Below, piece by piece: positions 1-6,161 of a DNA stretch of 11,842 nt. The stretch lies in NCBI GenBank assembly GCA_937881255.1, contig CALGFH010000223.1:1-11842 (forward strand), given 5' to 3'. Numbering within the stretch: the stretch's first letter is position 1; every line of letters starts with the position of its first letter. A program made the position numbers and the translations under genes. Below the pieces are notes generated by a model, which worked only from the letters and a program-made list of their open reading frames with translations, made no database searches and was not told where the DNA came from. The stretch comes from an uncultured Actinomycetes bacterium (GTDB lineage Bacteria; Actinomycetota; CALGFH01).

Positions 1-170
1 GGCCCGGGCCGGTGGCGCGGGTGGCGGCGCTCACCGCCATGGTCCTCGCTGCACCCAGCTCACCTCCGGCTGCGTCGCCCCAGCCCCGTGACCGGGTATC
101 CAAGTGTGACCCGGTTGCGTCCCGGCAGCGTTACGGCTGGAGCCAGGCGTGGCACGGTCCAGGAGCGCTT
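1..170. other. 5' edge, no supported gene
   Basis: No frame in this stretch gives a protein I recognise. The reading frame of the downstream acetyltransferase stays open back to the window edge, but its residues here are Pro/Ala/Ser-rich and unlike the beta1-alpha1 start of a GNAT fold. A small inverted repeat, ACCGGGT (91-97) and ACCCGGT (109-115) around an 11-nt loop, is present. Its role is unknown. Confidence 0.35.
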
Positions 171-629
171 GTGTTCCTTGCCTCGGGGGGACCGGCTGGC
201 AACCTCGCGGCCCTTGCAACACCAACCCGGTCCTCACCCCGACACATCTTCGCCGAGGCGGAGGAGGAGGCCAGGGCGATGCCGCGCCAGTGGGCTGTCC
301 ACGACGCGGGCAGCGGACGCCTCGTCGGCTTTGCGATGATCAGCGACGGCATCCCGGAGCCGATGGACGAGGATCTGGTTGGGCCGTCCTTCCTCTGGAA
401 GCTGCTGATCGACGCCGAGGAGCAGGGGAACGGCTACGGCGCGGCCACGGTCGATGCGGTCGTTGACCACCTGCTGACCCGGCCCGGCGCCGACACGCTG
501 TTCACGAGCTGCGCCGACGGGCCAGGTTCACCCCGCGGCTTCTACCTCCGCTACGGCTTCGCGGACACGGGCCGGGTGCTGTGGGGGGAGAACGTCCTGG
601 CGCTGGACCTACGCCGCGCCCGGACCTGA
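171..629 (+). CDS. GNAT-family N-acetyltransferase, N-terminus uncertain
   Basis: A probable acetyl-CoA-dependent N-acetyltransferase; the substrate cannot be told. From the GTG at 171 the protein is 152 aa, about the usual GNAT length. Visible elements are the beta2-beta3 stretch QWAVHDAGSGRLVGFAMIS, the acetyl-CoA loop of motif A (EEQGNGYGAATVDAVVDHLL, matching Q-x-x-G-x-G), and the late beta5/alpha4 part (FTSCADG, then GFYLRYGF). It resembles spermidine/spermine-type acetyltransferases, in which FLW-x(3)-ID precedes the CoA loop. I chose GTG 171 because AGGAG lies 5 nt upstream. An ATG at 279 has an even better GGAGGAGG about 8 nt upstream, but would remove the region before beta2. The frame is also open from GTG 12 and back to the window edge. 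The first ~25 residues do not look like a GNAT beta1-alpha1 unit, so the gene may be 5'-degraded. Its last 21 nt overlap the convergent membrane-protein gene. Confidence 0.6.
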   Translation: MFLASGGPAGNLAALATPTRSSPRHIFAEAEEEARAMPRQWAVHDAGSGRLVGFAMISDGIPEPMDEDLVGPSFLWKLLIDAEEQGNGYGAATVDAVVDHLLTRPGADTLFTSCADGPGSPRGFYLRYGFADTGRVLWGENVLALDLRRART

Positions 630-1835
630 CCGGGCCTGCGGCCGCAGCCACAACGACGCGTGGGTCGGCTGCATGGTCTGGTCGACCACGGCCAGCAGCT
701 CGCCGTGCAGGGCGTCCAGGTCGACCTGGTCGCGCAGGCGGGTGCTGAACGCGGCGATCGTGCGGGCGGCGTCGTAGCGGCGGCGGTTGAAGCGCCGGTC
801 CACCGCGGCCTGGATGCGGCGGCGGACGGGCTGGAACACCGCGGCCACGGCCAGGGTGGCGACGGCCACGGCCAGGCTGGAGCTGTCGGGCAGGAGCCGG
901 CCCAGCCCAAGGACCACGGCGGCGTAGGCCAGGCCGAGCAGCAGGGTCAGCAGCCCGTAGGCCAGGGTCCGGCTGATGATCCGGTCCAGGTCGTACAGCC
1001 GGTAGCGCAGGATGGCCGCCCCGGTGGACAGGGGCAGCACGGCCGCGCTGATGCCGAGGGCCACGGTCAGCAGCTCGAAGCCCTCGAGCAGGATCAGGGC
1101 CATGACGGCGACGAGCAGGGCCATCGCGGCGATGGCCGCCCCCCAGACGAGCCAGCGCAGCTGCTGGCGCTCGACCCCACGGGCCCGTCGGAACCGCAGC
1201 AGCAGCGACACCGCTCCAACGACCAGCGAGACCAGCACGATCAGGGCGGCCACGACCAGCGCGGCCAGCGGGCCGGTCAGCGCCGGCACCCCCAGCGGGT
1301 TGGCGACCTCCGGATACTCCGGCCGCAGCGGGGCCGGGTCGACGATCGACCCCAGCAGCCACAGCGCGGCCGCGGCGGCCGCGACCCTGGCCCACCAGCG
1401 CCAGCGGGGCGATGGCAGCTTCCCGGTGGGGGTGAGCAGCAGCACGAACCCGGCGCAGGCGATCCACATCACCACCAGGCCGTTGTTGAGCCCGGCCAGG
1501 TAGGCGGCGCCCGGCAGCGACCCCGGCCGCACCACCAGCCCATAGCGGGTGTAGGCGTAGGTGAGGTCGTGGGCGGTCTGCGACAGCCCGAGGCCGAGGA
1601 GCAGCCATCCCACCGGGTGCCCGGGCCGGCGGGCGGCCAGCACCGCCCCGACCGTCACCGCGCTCACCACCGCCACCACCAGCGGGATGCTGCTGATCGA
1701 GAGCGCGGCCAGCTCGTCGCGGCCGGCCTCGCGCAGCAGCGCGTCGATCCATAGGGTCGCGACCAGGCCGAGCAGGGTCAGCAGCCACACCGCCCAGCCC
1801 AGCACGGCCGCGTTCCAGCTGGTCCTCTCCAGCAC
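609..1835 (-). CDS. Multi-pass membrane protein, sensor-kinase N-terminal-like, without kinase domain
   Basis: A 408-aa integral membrane protein of unknown function. Roughly ten hydrophobic segments can be picked out, at about residues 10-30, 50-68, 74-90, 113-135, 150-165, 189-213, 227-250, 254-276, 288-312 and 318-336. After the last comes a basic cytoplasmic linker (FQPVRRRIQAAVDRRFNRRR) and a short helical tail ending near ASLWLRP. The signature ILRYRLYDLDRIISRTLAYG is shared with membrane input regions of many actinobacterial histidine kinases, where the linker would continue into GAF and ATPase domains. Here the protein stops just where a GAF domain would begin, so it has no catalytic domain. 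The start is GTG at 1835, with GGAGG (1842-1846) 6 nt upstream, a strong ribosome site. It lies 70 nt downstream of the small clpP-coupled gene on the same strand, but the hairpin between them suggests separate transcription. The family assignment is from memory of the motif; the function is open. Confidence 0.85.
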   Translation of the reverse strand: MLERTSWNAAVLGWAVWLLTLLGLVATLWIDALLREAGRDELAALSISSIPLVVAVVSAVTVGAVLAARRPGHPVGWLLLGLGLSQTAHDLTYAYTRYGLVVRPGSLPGAAYLAGLNNGLVVMWIACAGFVLLLTPTGKLPSPRWRWWARVAAAAAALWLLGSIVDPAPLRPEYPEVANPLGVPALTGPLAALVVAALIVLVSLVVGAVSLLLRFRRARGVERQQLRWLVWGAAIAAMALLVAVMALILLEGFELLTVALGISAAVLPLSTGAAILRYRLYDLDRIISRTLAYGLLTLLLGLAYAAVVLGLGRLLPDSSSLAVAVATLAVAAVFQPVRRRIQAAVDRRFNRRRYDAARTIAAFSTRLRDQVDLDALHGELLAVVDQTMQPTHASLWLRPQARSGPGAA

Positions 1836-1896
1836 TGGCCACCTCCACGACCGGGCTCCGGCGGCAGTGTCCGCGCCCCCCGTCCCGGCACCGTTA

Positions 1897-1931
1897 CGAG
1901 CCGGGTCAGGACGGGATCGTGACCCGGCTCG
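1897..1931 (-). terminator. 12-bp perfect hairpin across the stop of the clpP-linked gene
   Basis: CGAGCCGGGTCA (1897-1908) and TGACCCGGCTCG (1920-1931) pair perfectly around an 11-nt loop. On the minus strand the structure covers the last codons and the TGA (1908-1906) of the 107-aa gene, then runs into TAACGG without a U-tract. Actinobacteria often use terminators lacking a U-tail, so termination of the clpP transcript is the simplest reading. Protection of the 3' end or an effect on termination of translation are alternatives. Confidence 0.5.
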
Positions 1932-2229
1932 CGCGGCGCTCGCCGTCCAGGGCCCGCAGGGCCTGGGTGAGGGTGGGGACGTGGATCTCGCGCTCGCCCC
2001 GGTCCCACATCAGCTCCAGGGCGGCCAGCAGGTCTCTGGCCTCGCTGGCCAGTGACTGGGCGGCCCGCAGGCAGGTGTAGGTGTGGCCGCTGCTGCGGGC
2101 CGGGTTGATGCGGGCCGTCAGGTCGACCACGGCCAGGTAGTGGTCGATGACCGAGCACTCGGCGTCGGTCAGGGCCGGCATCGGCGGGAGGTCCGGGGTG
2201 CGCCGCCGGTCTCCGAGCACGCCGGTCAC
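1906..2229 (-). CDS. Small protein of unknown function, translationally coupled to clpP
   Basis: A 107-aa protein I do not recognise. Its GTG start overlaps the clpP stop in a GTGA, in the arrangement typical of translational coupling, and the clpP end supplies a G-rich stretch just upstream. An in-frame ATG at 2181 would give a 91-aa protein (MPALTDAECSVIDHYLAVVD...) but lacks a purine-rich site upstream. From that methionine on, the sequence is a plausible soluble, mostly helical domain with heptad-like Leu/Ala spacing (CLRAAQSLASEARDLLAALE), a mixed charge pattern, and no signal peptide or membrane segment. The first 16 residues are rich in Arg, Asp and Pro. Coupling to clpP suggests a protein needed in proportion to the protease, such as an adaptor or regulator, but this is inference from position alone. 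The gene ends inside a strong hairpin. Confidence 0.68.
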   Translation of the reverse strand: MTGVLGDRRRTPDLPPMPALTDAECSVIDHYLAVVDLTARINPARSSGHTYTCLRAAQSLASEARDLLAALELMWDRGEREIHVPTLTQALRALDGERRASRVTIPS

Positions 2230-2849
2230 CCCCCGGAGGCGGCCGGGGCGAGCTCGCCGGGGACCCGGCGGCCGGTCAGGATCTCGTCGACCAGGCCGTA
2301 CTCCAGGGCCTGGTCGGCGCTGAGGATGAAGTCGCGGTCGGTGTCGCGGGCGATCTTGTCCACCGGCTGGCCGGTGTGGGTGGCCAGGATCTGGTCGACC
2401 AGGGCCCGCTGGCGCAGGATCTCGCGGGCCTGGATGTCGATGTCGACCGACTGGCCCTGGGCGCCGCCGTGCGGCTGGTGGAGCAGGACCGTCGAGTGAG
2501 GGAGGACGTAGCGCTTGCCGGGCGTCCCCGCGGCCAGGATGACCGCCGCCGCCGAGGCCGCCCAGCCGAGGCAGGTGGTGGCGACGTCGCAGCGGATGTA
2601 GCGCATGGTGTCGTAGATGCCGAGCAGGGCCGTGACCGACCCGCCGGGCGAGTTGATGTAGAGCTGGATGTCCTTGTCGGGGTCCTCGCTCTCCAGGTGG
2701 ATGAGCTGGGCCATGATCAGGTTGGCGCTGGTGTCGTCGACCGGGGTCCCCAGGAAGACGATCCGGCCGCTCAGCAGCCTCGAGTAGAGGTCGAAGGACC
2801 GCTCCCCGCGGCTGGTCTGCTCGACGACGACAGGCACGAGATTCGACAT
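2226..2849 (-). CDS. clpP: ATP-dependent Clp protease proteolytic subunit
   Basis: This is the serine-protease subunit that forms the double-heptamer chamber of Clp proteases and degrades substrates fed by a ClpX or ClpC ATPase in the cytoplasm. At 207 aa it is full length. The catalytic triad is intact: Ser99 in GWAASAAAVILAAG, His124 in VLLHQPHGG and Asp173 in DTDRDFILSADQALEYGLVDEIL, each two positions beyond the E. coli mature numbering. The INSPGGSV oxyanion-region motif is present at 65-72. The residue two before the usual AAS is Trp (GWAAS), where ClpP commonly has Gln (GQAAS). The ATG at 2849 follows AAGGGAGG closely, a strong ribosome site. There is no tig, clpX or second clpP beside it, so this is probably an extra paralogue outside the usual tig-clpP-clpX locus. 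The next gene starts within its stop codon. Confidence 0.95.
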   Translation of the reverse strand: MSNLVPVVVEQTSRGERSFDLYSRLLSGRIVFLGTPVDDTSANLIMAQLIHLESEDPDKDIQLYINSPGGSVTALLGIYDTMRYIRCDVATTCLGWAASAAAVILAAGTPGKRYVLPHSTVLLHQPHGGAQGQSVDIDIQAREILRQRALVDQILATHTGQPVDKIARDTDRDFILSADQALEYGLVDEILTGRRVPGELAPAASGG

Positions 2850-2884
2850 GTGGCCTCCCTTCCGGAGCCAACCGTGCCACAGCG

Positions 2885-2902
2885 CCGGCCCGCCGGGGCC
2901 GG
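2885..2902 (-). terminator. GC hairpin between the response regulator and clpP
   Basis: CCGGCCC (2885-2891) and GGGCCGG (2896-2902) form a 7-bp all-GC stem with a 4-nt loop, about 25 nt past the response-regulator stop and upstream of the clpP ribosome site. No U-tract follows on the minus strand. It could terminate or attenuate transcription from the regulator into clpP. In such GC-rich DNA a chance stem of this size is possible. Confidence 0.35.
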
Positions 2903-2927
2903 TTTCCGCTACGGGCCGAGCGCCGGG

Positions 2928-3320
2928 TCAGGCCCGGCGGAGGTTGCTGCCGGCGACGGTCACGGCCGCCTCGAGGGTGGCCCGCAGGCGCTCGTTGCTG
3001 CAGCCCTTGGGCAGGTAGGCGACCGCCCCGGCCTCGAAGGCCTGGCGCTTGAGGTCGGGGGTCTCGAAGGCGCTGAAGATCACGATGGCGGTGGCCGGCA
3101 CGACCTCGCGCAGCAGCCGGGTCGCGTCCAGGCCGTTCAGGACCGGCATGGACAGGTCCATCAGGATCACGTCGGGGACCAGGTCGGTGGCCAGGGAGGT
3201 GGCGTCGGCGCCGTCGGCGACCGCCCCGACGACCTCGAAGCCGGACGCCTCCAGCATCCCGACCAGCGCTTCCCGCAGCATCTGGTGGTCGTCGACCACC
3301 AGCACCCTGACCCGCCTCAT
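2928..3320 (-). CDS. Stand-alone receiver-domain response regulator
   Basis: A 130-aa CheY-like receiver that would accept a phosphoryl group from a histidine kinase in the cytoplasm. All key residues are present: the acidic pair Asp10-Asp11 (VLVVDDHQMLREAL), phospho-acceptor Asp55 (VILMDLSMPVLNG), switch Ser83 (IFSAF) and Lys105 (AYLPKG). The VVDDHQMLREAL and DGADA wording is that of the NarL/FixJ subfamily, but the protein stops after the receiver and has no LuxR-type DNA-binding domain. It may act as a phosphate sink, a protein-interaction regulator or a phosphorelay intermediate. The ATG at 3320 was chosen because GAGGGGGG sits about 5 nt upstream and because the receiver fold begins right there; the longer open frame upstream to 3641 is Arg/Pro-rich noise. 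The next gene downstream on this strand is clpP, 78 nt away. No kinase is adjacent; the two kinases in the window are 3-7 kb away. Confidence 0.9.
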   Translation of the reverse strand: MRRVRVLVVDDHQMLREALVGMLEASGFEVVGAVADGADATSLATDLVPDVILMDLSMPVLNGLDATRLLREVVPATAIVIFSAFETPDLKRQAFEAGAVAYLPKGCSNERLRATLEAAVTVAGSNLRRA

Positions 3321-3348
3321 GTACGCCCCCCTCGATCGGCCGGGCTGA

Positions 3349-3378
3349 ATACTAGGGGATACGCGTGTTCGGCTCCAA
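3349..3378 (-). promoter_or_regulatory. Candidate promoter of the response-regulator gene
   Basis: In one of the few AT-richer patches, the minus strand reads TTGGAG (3378-3373), 18 nt, then TAGTAT (3354-3349). This is a fair -10 with a weak -35 match. It would give a leader of about 20 nt before the ATG at 3320. This is a pattern match only. Confidence 0.3.
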
Positions 3379-3535
3379 ACGGAGAAATGAACAAAAGGGC
3401 GCGACGGTGCCGGGCTACGCGCGATCGCGTACCCGCCTACGGCGTCGGCTGGGGGACACCGCCGCCGGGCTCTGGAAGCATCCACAGCAGACCGACCCGG
3501 CATCGGCGCAGGGTGGAACGAGAGGGAGGCTGTGC

Positions 3536-4240
3536 ATGGCCCGACCGGTAGCTCCACGAAGGGTGGTCGTGGCGGTGGCCGCCATGGCGCTGGCCGGCGC
3601 CATGCTCGCCGGGCTGGCCCCGGCGGCGGCGGCCGCGCCACCGGCCTGCCGGGTCAAGAACCCGACCCAGGGCACCTGGTTCGCCACCCAGACCGGGCAG
3701 GCCCTGACCCGGGCGATCGCCGCCGCCGACCCGGGCGACCGCCTCAACGTGTTCGGGCGCTGCCGGGGCAGCTTCGCGATCGCGAAGGACCTGCGCATCT
3801 TCGGCAACACCAACCGGCAGGCCCCGACCGTGCTCGACGGGGCCGGCGGGGGCGGCGTGCTGGCCGTCAACGAGCGGGTCACCGTGACCCTGACCCGCCT
3901 CACCATCACCGGCGGCAACGCCACCGTGCGGGTCGGGGGCGGGATCCAGAACGGCGGCCTCCTGACCCTGAACCGCTCCACGGTGACCGGCAACCGGTCG
4001 GCCAGCGACGGCGGCGGCATCTACAACTACGGCACCCTGACCCTCAACGACACCCGGGTCAGCGCCAACACCGCCGGCGGCGGGGGCGGCGGCCTGTTCA
4101 GCGAGGGCGTGGCCACCCTCAACCGCTCGGCCGTGACCGGCAACACGGCCGCCTTCGGCGGCGGCATCCTGAGCGTCAACACCCTGACCCTCAACCAGAC
4201 GACCGTCAGCGGCAACGTCCCCGACGACTGCGCCTGCTAG
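3536..4240 (+). CDS. Secreted right-handed parallel beta-helix repeat protein
   Basis: A 234-aa exported protein predicted to fold as a short right-handed beta-helix of the pectin-lyase type. Residues 1 to about 35 form a signal peptide: Arg-containing n-region (MARPVAPRR), hydrophobic core (VVVAVAAMALAGAMLAGLA) and an Ala-rich cleavage area. Residues 43-110 carry a cap-like part with two cysteines flanking it (Cys38, Cys76). From about 115 onward come coils with the pattern LTLNxSxVxGNxAxxGGGIxNxG at a 24-25-residue period. The chain ends NVPDDCAC. No catalytic Asp/Arg set of a polysaccharide lyase can be recognised, so binding or a structural surface role is as likely as an enzyme. The ATG at 3536 has GGGAGG about 6 nt upstream. 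The GTG at 3532 and the open frame from 3365 were rejected because neither gives a signal peptide at the N-terminus. The 215 nt upstream hold no other gene. Confidence 0.85.
   Translation: MARPVAPRRVVVAVAAMALAGAMLAGLAPAAAAAPPACRVKNPTQGTWFATQTGQALTRAIAAADPGDRLNVFGRCRGSFAIAKDLRIFGNTNRQAPTVLDGAGGGGVLAVNERVTVTLTRLTITGGNATVRVGGGIQNGGLLTLNRSTVTGNRSASDGGGIYNYGTLTLNDTRVSANTAGGGGGGLFSEGVATLNRSAVTGNTAAFGGGILSVNTLTLNQTTVSGNVPDDCAC
3962..4219 (+). repeat. Intragenic tandem repeats encoding beta-helix coils
   Basis: Copies of a CTGACCCTCAAC-like segment begin at 3962, 4037, 4112 and 4184, i.e. spaced 75, 75 and 72 nt. Each unit encodes one coil of 24-25 residues with LTLN at the strand and GGGI or GGGL at the turn. 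The copies have diverged, so this is an old duplication rather than a fresh one. The in-frame period would let coil number change without breaking the frame. Confidence 0.7.
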
Positions 4241-4287
4241 CTCCCGTGACCGGGTTGTGACCTGGCGCGGGAACGCCCCCTTCCGGT

Positions 4288-4309
4288 CCGGGCCTGGTCC
4301 CGGGCCCGG
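4288..4309 (+). terminator. Possible hairpin after the beta-helix gene
   Basis: CCGGGCC (4288-4294) and GGCCCGG (4303-4309) can pair around an 8-nt loop, 48 nt past the beta-helix stop. There is no T-run afterwards. The rest of the 181-nt gap to the next gene shows nothing I can name. Confidence 0.25.
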
Positions 4310-4421
4310 GGCGACCCCGCTGACAGGACGGTCGTGACCTGCCCCGTCGGCCCGGCCGGGCCATCGAGCCCCTGGTCGGCGGCCGGTCGCCGTGCCCTGG
4401 CGGCACTAGGTAGGTCTCCCG

Positions 4422-6161
4422 ATGGGCGCTCCCGACCCCCCTGATGACAATCCCGGCAACCTGGGCAGGGTCGCCGGGGACGGGGGGAGGTTCATGTCGC
4501 GGTTGTGGTCGCCTGCCGGCGGGGTCCCGGATCGCCCGCCGCCCTTCGGGGTCTGGGTCGGGGTTCGGGCGCCGGTGGGCCGCGGCCCGGCCCCAACGGA
4601 GGAGCCGAGGCCGCCGCTGTGGCGCCGCTCGGTGGCCCTCCTGCTGGTCGCCGGCACGCTGGCCACGGCCATGGTCGCCGGCTCGATCGTGGCCATGGTG
4701 GACCGCCTGGGGGCGTCGGCCCCGCCGCAGCCCGTCCCGGTGACGGCGCCCAGCCTGGCCAGCCTGAACGCCGCCATCTCGGCCGGCGAGAAGTACCTGG
4801 GCGGGCTCTACAAGCCGCTCGGCCCGGCCGGGGCGGTCCAGTCCGAGCACTACGGGCTGCCGATCCGGGTCCGGTTCCCGGGCCACGGGCGCTGGGTGCT
4901 GCTCGGCCAGGGCGACGACGGCACCTGCCCGGCCGAGGGGTGCCCGCTCCCGACCCGGATCCGCACCATCGAGTCGGGCTACGAAACCGAGGCCTACGAG
5001 CTGACCTACGCCACCCCGGCCTCGGCCGACGGGCTGCGGCTGCGGGCCAGGGTCGACTGGGACGCCGGCGGCGGCCGGTACCAGGTGAGCGTGACCGCGC
5101 TCTCCTTCGACGACCCGGCCACCACGGCCGAGGTCTGGCTGGACGACGTCCACCTCGGCACCTTCGGGCCCGGCCCGGTCGACGGCGAGCCGCCGGTCCT
5201 GCGCCGCCGCTTCCCGATCAGCGAGGTCGGCCATTTGCGCAGCTTCCGCTACACGGTCCGCCACGCGACCCAGCTGGCCTGGCTGCACGCGGTCAGCCGG
5301 GACGACGACGACCGCTCGACCGCCCTGGCCCGGTTCATGCTGCGGGCCGGGTTCGTGCCCGGGCGGGACCTCCGGGCGGCCATCTTCGGCCGCGGCCGCG
5401 ACGCCCCCCGCGACTTCAGCTACCGCCACGAGCCGTTCCTGGACGCCTACGGCGACTGCCGGCTGGACCCGCCGGCCACCGACCTGGCCTACCCCTACCG
5501 GTCCAAGGCCTGCTTCGGCAACGTGCAGCCCTACCTGGTGGCGGCCCGCCACGACACCCTGCTGCCGGCGATCGAGGCCCTCCAGGCCCTGAACCGCGGC
5601 GAGGCCCCGGACGGCAGGTACCGGGACCAGTCGGCCCTGCTGCCGATGATCACCACCTCGGCCAGCAAGACGGCCGACGACCTGGAGCGGCGCTTCGACC
5701 GGCTCGGCTTCGGCATCCCCCGCTGCACCCCGCTGGCCTGCGACAAGGAACGGGCCAGCGCCCTGCGGACCTTCACCTTCGGCATGCTGGAGACGGTGCT
5801 GGGCTACAACGGCGGCGAGGTCGGCCGGCGCCGCTACGCCGACGCCGTGGCCAACCTGGCCCTGCGCGTCCAGATCGGTCAGGACGGCGTCGTCCGGGCC
5901 GCCGACCGGGTCGCCTACCGGCCGGCGCTGCGGGGCGGGTTCCTCTCCTACTGGGACGCCGACCGCCGCTACCTCAAGCCGACCGGGCTGGTCCAGGCGA
6001 TGGCCGACCGCCTCAATATGCCGCCCGAGTACCTGGGCCTGCGGCCGACCGACAGCGAGACCGGCTTCGACGCCTACGCCTTCCTGGCCCTGTACCGCTG
6101 CGCCAAGTACCAGGTCGGCTGCAAGCTGGTCGGCTCGGCCAGCCCGACCCTCACCCCCTAG
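4422..6161 (+). CDS. Membrane-anchored exported protein of unknown function with paired cysteines
   Basis: A 579-aa protein I cannot assign to a family. Residues 1-68 are a Pro/Gly/Arg-rich cytoplasmic tail; 69-93 (RRSVALLLVAGTLATAMVAG...) is one membrane segment with positive charge on the N-terminal side, placing the rest outside the cell. Residues ~145-285 alternate in a beta-rich way (RVRFPGHGRWVLLGQ; LRLRARVDWD; RYQVSVTALSF), while ~295-570 look helical, with a Trp/Tyr-rich section (SYWDADRRYLKPTGL) near the end. Eight cysteines occur as four close pairs: 169/174, 346/364, 435/440 and 560/567, suggesting disulfides and agreeing with export. The helical half could be an (alpha/alpha) toroid like some glycan-active proteins, but no catalytic motif was seen. 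The start is ATG 4422 with weak AGGTAGG upstream; ATG 4494 follows GGGGGAGG at 3 nt and would only shorten the tail. Its TAG shares CTAG with the stop of the opposite-strand kinase. Confidence 0.85.
   Translation: MGAPDPPDDNPGNLGRVAGDGGRFMSRLWSPAGGVPDRPPPFGVWVGVRAPVGRGPAPTEEPRPPLWRRSVALLLVAGTLATAMVAGSIVAMVDRLGASAPPQPVPVTAPSLASLNAAISAGEKYLGGLYKPLGPAGAVQSEHYGLPIRVRFPGHGRWVLLGQGDDGTCPAEGCPLPTRIRTIESGYETEAYELTYATPASADGLRLRARVDWDAGGGRYQVSVTALSFDDPATTAEVWLDDVHLGTFGPGPVDGEPPVLRRRFPISEVGHLRSFRYTVRHATQLAWLHAVSRDDDDRSTALARFMLRAGFVPGRDLRAAIFGRGRDAPRDFSYRHEPFLDAYGDCRLDPPATDLAYPYRSKACFGNVQPYLVAARHDTLLPAIEALQALNRGEAPDGRYRDQSALLPMITTSASKTADDLERRFDRLGFGIPRCTPLACDKERASALRTFTFGMLETVLGYNGGEVGRRRYADAVANLALRVQIGQDGVVRAADRVAYRPALRGGFLSYWDADRRYLKPTGLVQAMADRLNMPPEYLGLRPTDSETGFDAYAFLALYRCAKYQVGCKLVGSASPTLTP

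Noticed and set aside
151..245. A GGCAACC-containing stretch that recalls a SAM-type riboswitch
   Set aside because: Only the GGCAACC core matched. I could not draw the required closing helix and kink-turn, and the downstream gene is a GNAT enzyme, not a methionine gene.
3413..3430. Palindrome-like ACGCGCGATCGCGT region upstream of the beta-helix gene
   Set aside because: The GCGATCGC core is a common self-complementary word in GC-rich DNA, and the flanks do not extend the symmetry.
3380..3535. Possible cyclic-dinucleotide riboswitch upstream of the secreted beta-helix gene
   Set aside because: Neither the GEMM nor the ydaO/c-di-AMP conserved blocks could be found in order; only scattered short matches.
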